Of a DNA stretch of 64,000 bases, positions 48,858 to 59,061 are shown piece by piece. The stretch is taken from NCBI GenBank assembly GCA_038501785.1, contig JBAMJR010000195.1, forward strand, positions 3,486,501 through 3,550,500, read 5' to 3'. Made by a program: the position numbers and the translations under genes. Source of the DNA: Myoxocephalus aenaeus (Eukaryota > Chordata > Actinopteri > Perciformes > Cottidae). Every line of letters begins with the position of its first letter. Within the stretch, counting starts at the first letter, position 1. The notes beneath the pieces are model-generated. The model was not told the origin of the DNA. It did not search any database and saw only the letters and a program-made list of their open reading frames with translations.

Positions 48858-51848
48858 GTTGATAAAGGTGTCCCGCAAGGATCAGTATTGTCCCCCTTTC
48901 TATGTACATATATCTAATTTCAAAATCAACATTACAATGCCAATTTTTATGCCATTAAAAGATGTCAATAGCAGACGCTAACCTTCTTCGGTCACTGCCT
49001 GCTCTTGACAACCTCCAGACCAATTTCATTAATCATTAAACAGCATGGAGTTTCAATAGTCAGATCCTTACTTTTATTAGAAATATAATAGATACAGTAG
49101 AGCATGATCAATTTAATTAAGCTGTTGTAAATAATACAGTTGTGGAAATGCTTCAATACACACATTTCTTTTGAACACCTCACTGCCAAAACCAGTGAGC
49201 TAAAGCGGTCATTCAGCCTAAAAAACAAGCCAATAATCCCACAGGAATACGTCAAACTGTGGTAAAGAGTGAGCAGGTTGAGTCGGGGGTTAGATATCAG
49301 GTGGGCAGCAACAACGTGGATGTAAAGGCTAAGGCGAAAGAAATAGATAATTATTTCGATAATAAACTCTTGTTCTCTTATCTTGAGATGTTATGGGTCA
49401 TTCTTTGTTTTAGACCTTTACGTTTTACTCCATATTGCGTCAAAACACCCTCCACTTCTCCTGCAGAACACAGCACAATGAGGAAGAGACGACAGACCGC
49501 AGTCCCCACACAGATTCCTCAGCTGGGCAGAAATTAAAACGTTTGATCTGAATTCTGAAGCCGTTTGTTTGGTGCCTGTAAATGGGGCTATTGTATGCAA
49601 ATATTGCGCACAGAAGCATATGACCTCTCCAGTGCAGGGCAGTGGCTAGTGTGAGGGAAATCATTAGCAATGCAAAGTCATGGTGCTCTGATACTCTTGT
49701 TCACGGTCACAGATTGAAAAAAAAAAAATCCTGCTAATGTTAACGTAAATGTTTTTGGATGTGCTTTATTCTGAACTACAGCTGACGGTAAGTCTGCTTC
49801 ATTTCTCAGATGGTGAATTTGTGTTAATTGGTTGTTTGTGTCATGGTAGTTTGTGCTTTGTTATGCACTTTGTTATGTTATGACTTGATTCTCAAAAGTG
49901 TGGTAAATGTGTGCTTGTACAGTTAGTGACAGATAACACTGTGACACTCCAGCAAGTATGTTTTTCCAGATATTTTATCACAACAATTGCCATTCTTGTG
50001 GTGATAATCAAACCAAACAGTATTTTGTCATGTTGATGGAGTTGCCAGATTCTCTGAATAATCATAAGTTTGGAACCAGAGGATTCCTTCTTTACATAAA
50101 CATTACAACACTTTTGGACCACAAATTATTTACGTTTACGAGAATTAACAGTATTAGACACCGTTATGTTGGGTGCAGATGCCCACTTTGCATGCTACAC
50201 CATGGCGGCTGGTGAAAGCATGTCACATGACACATGGTGCCAGACTTCAGTGTTGCACTCTTAAGCGGCCTGCCAACTGCAGAGGGGAGCAGAGAGCCTT
50301 CCTTCTTCTCTGGATTCACATCCATGCAAAACCAGCGGGTCAACTTTGTCGTCTACGCTGCCTCCTATGCCTCTTACGCCTCCTGCTGAGCCGGGTAACC
50401 ACTCTGACATTTACACTAGACGGGAAATTCAAGCATGTGAGGAACTCAGGACAACCAATAATGATCAGCACAGAGTAGATACAACATTTTGGATGATTTG
50501 TAGGCTTGGAATTAATTCTGAACTTGAAAAATTTCCGCATGCAAAGTTACATTTTAAGTGTATACATTTCTATTAAGGTATACAGTATTATGTTACCTAG
50601 TATTTAAATACTGAATCTGCACTTAGGCACTTAAACCTCTTTAATAATCTTTCAATGTTTTGAGTTTCTAGTTGTCTCTATAGCCAGATATACAACAGAA
50701 AATTGGAAATTGAACCTGCAACCTCTTTACTGTGAGGCCAAAATGTTGATTAATCTGCCAATAATTTTCTCAATTATTCTCTTAAATTTTTTGATATGGC
50801 ACAAATTCCTGTTTGTAAGACAACGAAAAACCGTACATTCTCACAATTGTGAACTTGTGAATGTAGGCTTTTGCAATTTTTAATTTGACTGGTAACTAGT
50901 TCATTTTCTGTCAATTAACTCATTTATTCATCATCTTGTCATTGCAGCTTTAGAAATATGCTGTGCCTCGGTTATACTTTGCGAATTGGTGGTTACAAAG
51001 ACATGACCTGACGCAGAATCGAGACAAGGACATTTATAAATTAATTTAGCATTTTATTTAAATTTCTGTGCTGGTTTCTCCTTGCGGCAAATCACATAGG
51101 TCTCTATTTTATTATCCCGACGACTTCTGCGTTTTTAGGATAGTTTGGATGTGCAAACATTTTATTTCCAAAAAGGCAAAAACCTGCCTCGCGGAACCTC
51201 AAGAAGGGCGATGCCTTATGGTATGATGTCACTTTGGCCGTGCAGAAAACTCTTGTGCATGTATCAAACAAAAAATTTTTTTTGCAATTAAAGTGAGAAT
51301 ATACTTTTAAACATTATTACACTTTTAATAAATAGCTGTACTGCTTTTCCATGCAATAGTGGAAATGTCAAACATGAACATGAAGGAACACTGATGCATT
51401 TAATGTGGATGTTTCTTTTTTCATGGAAATGAGTGATCAAAAGTGTTTTTTTAGAATCTCTCCAGCGCTGATTATTATGACAATCTTTGACTCACACTGC
51501 CGTTATCGGCTCATCAGGGTTTGGTTTCCACTGGAGGAAGTCAGACAAGAACGGATTTTGCTGGAAGGTTCAAATTAATGAAAGACTTTGCCTCTTTTGC
51601 ATCTCTTATCAATAATGATCAAGATAGAATACACAAAATAGGAAGAAAATACAAATTTTGTGTTTGCAATAGATTTGTTCTGTTTATTCTGCTCCATGTT
51701 CCTTAATGATCTTCTGTTGGTCGTGTTACATTATGTTCTTTTTGCTGTGGAAAAGCTTACAGGACAAATAAAAACAAAACCTATTTAGCACGATATTCTC
51801 TCAGCTGTTGACCATTTGTTGTATTCTCCATCAGACCAGGAACCAAAG

Positions 51849-52571
51849 ATGAACTGGGCCTCATTTTATGCTGTCATCAGCGGTGTGAACAGACACTCCA
51901 CAGGCATTGGTCGCATCTGGCTCTCGGTCCTGTTCATTTTCCGTATCCTGGTTCTGGTGGTGGCAGCGGAGAGCGTGTGGGGCGATGAGAAGTCCGGATT
52001 CACCTGCAACACCCAGCAGCCGGGCTGCAACAGCGTCTGCTACGACCACTTCTTCCCCATCTCGCACATCCGCCTGTGGGCGCTTCAGCTCATCCTGGTC
52101 TCCACCCCTGCCCTGCTGGTCGCCATGCACGTGGCCCACCGCCGCCACGTCGACAAGCGGCTCTACAAACTGTCAGGGCGGTCCAACCCCAAAGACCTGG
52201 AGCAGATAAAGACCCAGAAGATGAAAATCTCAGGGGCTCTGTGGTGGACGTACGTCATCAGCCTGGTGTTCCGCATCGTCTTTGAGGTTACCTTCATGTA
52301 TCTGTTTTATATGATCTACCCCGGTTACAAGATGATCCGGCTGGTGAAGTGCGACTCGTACCCCTGTCCCAACACGGTGGACTGCTTCGTGTCGAGGCCC
52401 ACAGAGAAGACTGTCTTCACCGTGTTCATGCTGTCTGTATCAGGGGTTTGTATTCTGCTCAACATTGCAGAGGTGATCTTCTTGGTGGGGAAGGCCTGCA
52501 GTAAGCATCTGAACGCAGCTGGAGACTCGACTGTGGGGGCTTGGATCCAGAAAAAACTCTGCTCGTACTAA
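51849..52571 (+). CDS. gjb1: Gap junction beta-1 type connexin (Cx32 / fish Cx27.5 class)
   Basis: Connexin of 240 residues. Six subunits form a hemichannel in the plasma membrane, and two dock to make a gap-junction channel for ions and small metabolites; mammalian Cx32 acts in liver and myelinating Schwann cells. Four membrane segments lie near residues 21-41, 74-95, 131-152 and 188-210. Extracellular loop 1 has C53, C60, C64 and loop 2 has C168, C173, C179, the docking disulphide pattern. The sequence follows human Cx32 closely through residue about 215 (GVNRHSTGIGR, VSTPALLVAMHVAH, KCDSYPCPNTVDCF). The C-terminal tail is about 40 residues shorter than Cx32 and ends KKLCSY. The ATG at 51849 gives the family start MNW. 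The whole coding region is one exon, with an acceptor (CTCCATCAG) 15 bp upstream, as in mammalian GJB1. Confidence 0.95.
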   Translation: MNWASFYAVISGVNRHSTGIGRIWLSVLFIFRILVLVVAAESVWGDEKSGFTCNTQQPGCNSVCYDHFFPISHIRLWALQLILVSTPALLVAMHVAHRRHVDKRLYKLSGRSNPKDLEQIKTQKMKISGALWWTYVISLVFRIVFEVTFMYLFYMIYPGYKMIRLVKCDSYPCPNTVDCFVSRPTEKTVFTVFMLSVSGVCILLNIAEVIFLVGKACSKHLNAAGDSTVGAWIQKKLCSY

Positions 52572-53780
52572 CAAAACGCACAGATTGCATACTTGCACAA
52601 AAGGACATACATGTGACTTTGGATCCAAGCGACAGCCATTGATTTAACTTGTGACTAAGGTGCATATCATACAATGTATATTGCAGTTTGACATGGGATG
52701 ATTTATCCAGTGGTTTATAATCTCAGTGCAAAGCATTACATTGTAAAAACAAAAGTATTGTTTAAACAACACGTGTTCTCACCAGACTGGAGATCAGTTT
52801 ACATATTCTGTCTTGAACCTAAAGACTGTATACAGCAGCTCTTTGTACTGACATTCGTTGTACTGATATTATAGCTTGATGTTAGGCCAATAGTGATCAA
52901 TTAAGTAACATGTTATGAAGAACTATGCCAACTGACCACCTTATATTGGCTTTCACTGCCATGGAATTTGATATCCACAATGGTGGACATTTTTTTGGTT
53001 TTGAAATGAAAGTATTTAATCATGAAATGTGACTCACGCTATTTATAATAATCAGAGAAGTGTGCCGGAAATACAATGTAGTAATATTTCAGGCATTTTT
53101 ATTTATAATATTCTATTATTTACATTAAATATGATCACAAACATCATGTGTTTGCCTAATCACCATGGATGGAGTCTAATGGACTGGAGGATAGTTGTTA
53201 TAAGAGAGATGTTGTACTAATACATGGAAAACATGTTAAATCAATGACAGTGTTGAATACTGATTCTTTACTTCCTTCAGATAAAAAAAAGCAATAACCC
53301 ATTTCAAAAGCTTTTTTTAAAATGTACTACTAATTCCTTAACATGTTCTATAATCCTTGTGCCTCACTAGGGACTTCTTTTGTCTTTTTAATCATTGTTG
53401 CGATGTTGTGAGTGTTTTTTTCCTCGTATTTTGGAAAATTTACCTCAGCTCCCATATTAAACCGTGTATAGCCCAAAACACTCAGACCCTTGAGGACAAA
53501 AATTTACCTATTCAAACCACAATTATTGAACCCACGGCCATTACAGCATAACATTGTGTATTATATTATATCCGGCATTCAATCCTGAGCCCTTGTTTTT
53601 TAATTGTAGTTTAACTATTTTCCGTGGTTTCAACTAGCATTGCTGCTGTATTATGGAGCACGGCAGTGTTTGATGAAATGCATCAAAATCTGCGTTGTTA
53701 TTGACATATCCCAGACTGTGAAAAAAAAAATATCACCCTAGCATTTATAATACACAGAATAATCATTAAAACACAACAGT
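52572..53780. other. gjb1 3' UTR and flank
   Basis: AT-rich. No gene or clear poly(A) site was chosen. It ends at the LINE. Confidence 0.6.
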
Positions 53781-54266
53781 GGCGTTTTAAAGGTATAATA
53801 TGCGGTATTTTCCTAAAAAACAATATATGGACTGATACCAAATGAATCCCTCTCAATCATTATATATGACCAACTAGTGTTAGAGAACCTGCCCTCTGGC
53901 TGCATTTTCTCTCTTATTCTTAGTTTTCTGTGTTCAGGACATTTTCAGCAAAGCCTAACGCTGCTCCCTCGCTTCATTCAGTCTCCAGCTTGCTTCGCTC
54001 TCATTTAGAGTCGACGGTAAGCGTATTGCGTCACTTCCGGTTCCACCGTGTGTGTTGATAACGTACTTGTCTCAGCTCCAGCTAAACCGAGCTAATTGTG
54101 TGATATTCTCCAGTACAAGCGCCTGATCACCTGTTGTACATCTTTCACATCTAAACACTCAACTCTCTTCTTCTTTTAGCGGCTCACCGCCTGCATCTAA
54201 CTGTCCTGTTTTCACTTTGCTTGTTCTGCTAATCGTTAGCTACCTCACTTAGCCTAGCAGCTAGCG

Positions 54267-55142
54267 ATGTCTTCCTCCTCTCCCTCTTCTGCTCTCTCCT
54301 GCTCAGCGTGTCACATGTTTAGCTATTCCCCTGCCTTCTTTAATGATAACGATACATGTAAGAAGTGTAGTTTATTTGCTAGGTTGGAGGCAGGTCTCAG
54401 TGGGTTAGATGCACGGCTCCGCACCATTGAAGCTCAGACGTTAGCTACGATAGCCATCCCAACTCCCATAGTCGGTGCGGACCAACTAGCTTTAGCTTCT
54501 GATAACGTTAACTGTTCCCCGGCAGCCCCCGAGCAGCCGGGGGACTGGGTGACTGTACGAAGGAGGCAGAAGCCGGGATCTAAGCAGTCCTCTGGACACC
54601 GCCACCCTCTTCCCGTTTCTGGCCTCTCGCCACTCAGCGGCACTGAGAAACCAACCTTGGTTGTCGGGAGCTCAATTGTTAGAAACGTGAAGATTGCGAA
54701 ACCAGGGACCACAGTCAAATGTATTTCTGGGGCCAGGGCGGGCGACGTTGAGTCCTATTTAAAACTGTTGGCTAAAGACAAACGTAAATACAGTGAGATT
54801 GTAATACACGTCGGCTTTAATGACTCCCGGCTTCGCCACTCGGAAGTCACTAAAATCGGCGTGGAGTCGGTGTGTGCTTACGCCAAAACAATGGCGGACT
54901 CGGTAGTCTTCTCTGGCCCGCTCCCAAACACGGTGACTGATGAGATGTATAGCCGCATGTCAACTTTCCACCGTTGGTTGTCACGGTGGTGTCCAGCAAA
55001 CAATGTGGGCTTCGTAGATAACTGGCGGTCTTTCCGGGGAAACCCAGGTCTGATTAGGGGTGACGGCATCCATCCCACTTCGGATGGAGCGGATCTCCTT
55101 TCTGCAAACATGACCAAGCTTATTGGTCGACTTCGTGCATGA
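54267..55142 (+). CDS. LINE ORF1: zinc-finger-like / SGNH esterase protein
   Basis: 291 residues from ATG at 54267. N-terminal CxxC pairs (C12, C15, C31, C34) could bind one zinc. A short heptad-like stretch follows (about 39-56), then an SGNH hydrolase-type domain: GSS (134-136), GFND (183-186) and DGIHP (266-270), which provide the Ser, Gly/Asn and Asp/His of the catalytic set. Esterase ORF1 proteins occur in CR1- and L2-group LINEs and are thought to help RNP or membrane interactions. The stop is TGA at 55140-55142, in the same frame as ORF2. Confidence 0.88.
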   Translation: MSSSSPSSALSCSACHMFSYSPAFFNDNDTCKKCSLFARLEAGLSGLDARLRTIEAQTLATIAIPTPIVGADQLALASDNVNCSPAAPEQPGDWVTVRRRQKPGSKQSSGHRHPLPVSGLSPLSGTEKPTLVVGSSIVRNVKIAKPGTTVKCISGARAGDVESYLKLLAKDKRKYSEIVIHVGFNDSRLRHSEVTKIGVESVCAYAKTMADSVVFSGPLPNTVTDEMYSRMSTFHRWLSRWCPANNVGFVDNWRSFRGNPGLIRGDGIHPTSDGADLLSANMTKLIGRLRA

Positions 55143-58100
55143 CAGACCAGGAAGCAGAAGCAGAGTTGTAGTCTTACACCCTTCTCTGCACTTCCTGCAT
55201 TTTCTTTAGGGCAGCTGCCCATCTTTAACTCTATAGAGACTGTGTCTGTCCCACGGCCACTTAAATTAATTAAATCAAAAGTAACCAAAAGAGGAGTTAT
55301 AGAAAACAACCTCATAAAGGTTAACACCACTACTGCAATAGTGCAACACGATAGGATAATTAAATGTGGACTCCTAAATATTAGATCTTTGTCTTCTAAA
55401 GCTGTATTAGTAAATGAATTAATATCTGACAACCATATTGATGTATTTTGTCTTACTGAAACCTGGCTGAGACATGAGGAATATGTCAGCCTAAATGAAT
55501 CTACTCCTCCAAGTCATGTTAATATGCACATTCCTCGAGACACCGGCCGAGGAGGTGGAGTAGCTGCCATCTTTGACTCGGGTCTGCTGATGGGTCCTAA
55601 ACCTGGATTGAGCTGCAACTCATTTGAAAGCCTCGTTCTTAGTATTTCACATCCAACCTGGAAAACAGTACAGCCGATTCTGTTTGTCGTGGTATACCGA
55701 GCACCAGGTTTGTACTCCGAATTTATATCTGAATTTTCTGAGTTTTTGTCAAGTTTGGTCCTTAAGACTGATAAGGTTATTATTGTAGGTGATTTTAATA
55801 TTCATGTGGATGTTAGCAATGATAGCCTTAGTGTTGCATTTAGCTTATTGTTAGATTCGATTGGCTTCTGTCAGAGAGTACAGGAACCGACTCACTGCTT
55901 TAACCACACCCTCGACCTTGTTCTTACATATGGCATTGATGTGGAGCATTTAGTAGTGTTTCCACAGAACCCTCTTTTATCAGACCATTGCCTTATAACT
56001 TTTGAGTTTATGCTACCAGATTGTACAGCGTTAGGCAAGAGTTTTTACACCAGATGTCTAACTGACGGTGCTGTTGCTAGATTTAAGGAAGCGATTCCTT
56101 CTGTATTTAATTCATTACCATGTCTCAATATAACAGATGACTCCTGTGCTAACTTTACTCCCTCCCAGATTGATCAGCTCGTCGATAGTGCTACTGGCTC
56201 ACTGAGAGTGACGCTGGACTCGATAGCCCCTCTAAAAAAGAGGATCATTAAGCAAAGGAGGCTCGCTCCATGGTACAACCCTCAGACCCGCATATTGAAG
56301 CAAGCATCACGGAAGCTTGAGGGCATATGGCGTTCCAACGGTCTGGAGGAGTCCCGGTTGGTCTGGCGGGATAGTCTGAGAACATATAAGAAGGCCCTCC
56401 GTAATGCCAGAGGAGCCTACTACTCATCACTAATAGAGAAAAACAAGAGCAACCCTAGGTTTCTCTTTAGCACTGTGGCCAGGCTGGCTGAGAGTCATAG
56501 CTCGGTGGATCCGTGTATTCCTATAGACCTCAGTAGTAATGACTTTATGAACTTCTTCAATGATAAGATTATGGCCATTAGAGACAGGATCGGTGATCTC
56601 CTGCCCTCGACTACTGCCGGTCCATCCTCAGGTGGGATGACCATGGAGGAGGCTGTGGGCCCTGTTGTGCGTCTGGATGGATTTTTTACCATCAACCTCG
56701 ACCAACTGTCTTCAATGGTTTCTACTTCTAAATCTTCTACCTGTCTCCTAGACCCTGTTCCGACAAAGCTGTTTAAAGAAGTTTTACCCTTAATTTGTGC
56801 CTCTGTACTAGATATTATCAATGGGTCTTTACTAATGGGTCATGTACCACAGTCTTTTAAAGTAGCTGTAATTAAACCTCTTCTTAAAAAGCCCACCCTG
56901 GATCCAGAGGTGTTGGCTAACTACAGACCTATCTCTAACCTTCCCTTCCTCTCTAAGATACTGGAGAAGGTAGTCGCAAATCAGTTGTGCGACTTTTTAC
57001 ATAACAATAGTTTATTTGAGGAATTTCAGTCAGGATTTAGAAAGCATCATAGCACAGAGACAGCACTAGTGACAATTACTAATGACCTTCTAGTTGCATC
57101 AGATAGGGGACTTGTCTCTGTACTTGTCCTGTTAGACCTTAGTGCAGCATTTGACACCATTGACCATGGCATCTTATTACAGAGACTAGACCAGTCAATT
57201 GGCATTAAAGGTACAGCATTAAGCTGGTTTAAGTCGTATTTATCAGATCGATCTCAGTTTGTATTTGTAAACGATGAGGCCTCGATGACCACCGCCGTTC
57301 GTCATGGAGTTCCACAAGGTTCTGTGCTTGGACCAATTTTATTCACCTTGTATATGCTTCCTTTAGGCAATATTATCAGAAAACACTCCATAAACTTTCA
57401 CTGTTATGCCGATGATACTCAACTATATCTGTCAATCAAGCCAGATGAAATCCACCAGGTCACTAAACTTCAAGCGTGTCTTAAAGACATCAAAACCTGG
57501 ATGACCTGCAACTTCCTGTTGCTGAACTCTGACAAGACTGAAGTTATTCTACTCGGCCCAGAACACCTCAGAAATCAACTATCTGACGATATGGTTTCCC
57601 TGGATGGCATCGCTCTGGCATCCACCACCACCGTAAGGAATCTCGGAGTTATTTTTGACCAGGACCTATCCTTTGGCTCCCACGTGAAACAGATCTCAAG
57701 GACTGCCTTTTTTCACCTACGGAACATCTCAAAGATCCGGCACATCCTGTCTCAAAGCGATGCAGAAACATTGATCCACGCATTTGTTACTTCAAGACTG
57801 GATTACTGTAACTCCGTATTATCAGGCTGCTCCGGAAAGTCCCTTGGGTCTCTCCAGCTGATCCAGAATGCTGCAGCTCGTGTACTAACAAGGACTCGGA
57901 AGAGAGATCACATTACTCCTGTACTAGCTGCTCTCCACTGGCTTCCTGTAAGATCGAGAATCATATTTAAAATCCTCCTCCTCACCTATAAAGCCTTAGC
58001 TGGTGATGCACCATCATATCTTAAAGAGCTTATAGTGCCATATTACCCCACCAGAGCGTTACGCTCACTGAATGCAGGGTTACTTGTGGTTCCCAGAGTC

Positions 58101-58247
58101 TTAAAAAGTAGGTTGGGGGCTAGAGCTTTCAGTTATCGTGCTCCTCTTCTGTGGAATCAGCTTCCACTTTCAGTCCGGGGGGCAGACACAGTCACCTCAT
58201 TTAAGAGTAGACTTAAGACTTTCCTCTTTGATAGCGCTTATACTTAG
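55143..58247 (+). CDS. LINE ORF2: endonuclease-reverse transcriptase
   Basis: The frame is open from the codon after the ORF1 stop to 58247. Residues here are counted from the GTG at 55242 (1001 codons). Endonuclease motifs: LNIRS (N46), TETW (E73), YRAP, GDFN (183-186), SDH (247-249). RT motifs: NYRPIS (560-565), LDLSAAFD (631-638), GVPQGSVLGP (689-698), CYADDTQLYL (721-730), LLLNSDKTE. All key acidic residues are present and no frameshift or internal stop was seen. The first ATG in this frame is at 55524 (codon 95), downstream of N46 and E73. The protein would nick target DNA and copy LINE RNA by target-primed reverse transcription. Confidence 0.9.
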   Translation, partial: QTRKQKQSCSLTPFSALPAFSLGQLPIFNSIETVSVPRPLKLIKSKVTKRGVIENNLIKVNTTTAIVQHDRIIKCGLLNIRSLSSKAVLVNELISDNHIDVFCLTETWLRHEEYVSLNESTPPSHVNMHIPRDTGRGGGVAAIFDSGLLMGPKPGLSCNSFESLVLSISHPTWKTVQPILFVVVYRAPGLYSEFISEFSEFLSSLVLKTDKVIIVGDFNIHVDVSNDSLSVAFSLLLDSIGFCQRVQEPTHCFNHTLDLVLTYGIDVEHLVVFPQNPLLSDHCLITFEFMLPDCTALGKSFYTRCLTDGAVARFKEAIPSVFNSLPCLNITDDSCANFTPSQIDQLVDSATGSLRVTLDSIAPLKKRIIKQRRLAPWYNPQTRILKQASRKLEGIWRSNGLEESRLVWRDSLRTYKKALRNARGAYYSSLIEKNKSNPRFLFSTVARLAESHSSVDPCIPIDLSSNDFMNFFNDKIMAIRDRIGDLLPSTTAGPSSGGMTMEEAVGPVVRLDGFFTINLDQLSSMVSTSKSSTCLLDPVPTKLFKEVLPLICASVLDIINGSLLMGHVPQSFKVAVIKPLLKKPTLDPEVLANYRPISNLPFLSKILEKVVANQLCDFLHNNSLFEEFQSGFRKHHSTETALVTITNDLLVASDRGLVSVLVLLDLSAAFDTIDHGILLQRLDQSIGIKGTALSWFKSYLSDRSQFVFVNDEASMTTAVRHGVPQGSVLGPILFTLYMLPLGNIIRKHSINFHCYADDTQLYLSIKPDEIHQVTKLQACLKDIKTWMTCNFLLLNSDKTEVILLGPEHLRNQLSDDMVSLDGIALASTTTVRNLGVIFDQDLSFGSHVKQISRTAFFHLRNISKIRHILSQSDAETLIHAFVTSRLDYCNSVLSGCSGKSLGSLQLIQNAAARVLTRTRKRDHITPVLAALHWLPVRSRIIFKILLLTYKALAGDAPSYLKELIVPYYPTRALRSLNAGLLVVPRVLKSRLGARAFSYRAPLLWNQLPLSVRGADTVTSFKSRLKTFLFDSAYT

Positions 58248-58479
58248 GGCTGTTTCAGGCTTATAGTTAGGGCTGGCTCAGGTTTGCCCTGGTCCAGCCC
58301 CTAGATATGCTGCTATAGGCCTAGACTGCTGGGGGACATCTTAGGATACACTGAGCTCCTCTTCTCTTCCTCTTTCGCTCCTCTTCTCTTCCTCTTTCAC
58401 TCCTCCTCTCCTCTTCTTTCTCTCCATCTGGATAAACTATTGTCTCTTCAATGCACATTACTAACTCTACTTTCTTTTT

Positions 58480-58680
58480 CCATGGATTCATGGCTGCCTG
58501 GAACCGGTCCTGCCCCGGGTCCTACCCCGGGTCCTGCCCCGGGTCCTGCCGCCCCCCCACCCACCCCTCCTGCCATGGATCCATGGCTGCCTGGAACCGG
58601 TCCTGCCTGCTGCCATGGCCCTGCTGATGGAACCGGCCTGGAACCGGTCCTGCCTGCTGCCATGGCCCTTCTGATGCCCC
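58480..58680. repeat. GC-rich minisatellite in LINE 3' UTR
   Basis: Imperfect tandem units around GGAACCGGTCCTGCC and CCCCGGGTCCTGCC, with CCATGGATCCATGGCTGCC palindromic pieces. It probably varies between LINE copies. Confidence 0.85.
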
Positions 58681-59040
58681 CCTCCTCTCTACCGCCTTCT
58701 GCTTCATGGATTATCAGGATCATGGACCATGCCTAATACTCATTATATGAATAATTTCTGTCATATTCATTGAATGTGCTGTAACTACGCTATTCATTCT
58801 GGCCACATGACATCTATTGCTTCTGTCCATCCGGGGAGAGGGATCCTCCTCTGTTGCTCTCCCTCAGGTTTCTTCCCTTTTTTCCCTGTAAAAGGGTTTT
58901 TACTATCTTTCTAGGGGAGTTTTTCCTGATCCGATGTGAGGTCCCGGGACAGGATGTTATGTGTACAGATTGTAAAGCCCTCCGAGGCAAACTTGTATTT
59001 GTGATGTTGGGCTATATAAAATAAACTGAATTGAAAAAAT

Positions 59041-59061
59041 TGAATTGAATTGAATTGAATT
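59041..59061. repeat. (TGAAT)n LINE 3' terminal repeat
   Basis: Short tandem repeats that end L2-type elements in place of poly(A); they mark the 3' border. Confidence 0.85.

Larger units (their letters stand above)
47195..49030 (+). mobile_element. Decayed non-LTR retrotransposon (LINE), interrupted
   Basis: At 47195-47600 an endonuclease-like part can be read (VNRSGGGVCLFL, then VGAIYRTSK in another frame). At 48868-48891 the RT motif GVPQGSVL follows. Frames are broken. Between them sit an hAT-like MITE and a CA tract, so it is an old copy with later insertions. Confidence 0.65.
45621..51834. other. Intergenic region ophn1-gjb1
   Basis: AT-rich intergenic DNA with a decayed LINE, an hAT-like MITE, a CA microsatellite and a dispersed repeat at about 46.44-46.50 kb. 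No host gene was recognised. Non-coding 5' exons of gjb1 may lie here. Confidence 0.7.
53780..59061 (+). mobile_element. Near-complete L2-type (CR1/L2 group) LINE retrotransposon
   Basis: About 5.3 kb. 5' UTR-like part (about 53780-54266), ORF1 with SGNH-esterase features, ORF2 with apurinic-type endonuclease and reverse transcriptase, and a 3' UTR ending in a conserved tail (TTTCTTCCC..., GGGCTATATAAAATAAACTG) with terminal TGAAT repeats at 59041-59061. The tail repeats in place of poly(A), the ORF1 esterase and the RT sequence point to the L2/CR1 branch. The 5' limit is approximate and no target-site duplication was identified. It sits between two connexin genes in the same orientation. Confidence 0.88.

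Noticed and set aside
48712..48909. Cys-Val repeat ORF
   Set aside because: Translation of the CA microsatellite.
51816..51848. N-terminal extension of gjb1
   Set aside because: It begins with a TTG codon and crosses the splice acceptor; MNW is the family start.
51861..52285. ORFs in other frames within gjb1
   Set aside because: Shadows of the GC-rich connexin coding region.
58448..58736. Proline/glycine-rich ORFs in the LINE 3' UTR
   Set aside because: Produced by the GC-rich minisatellite; not conserved protein.
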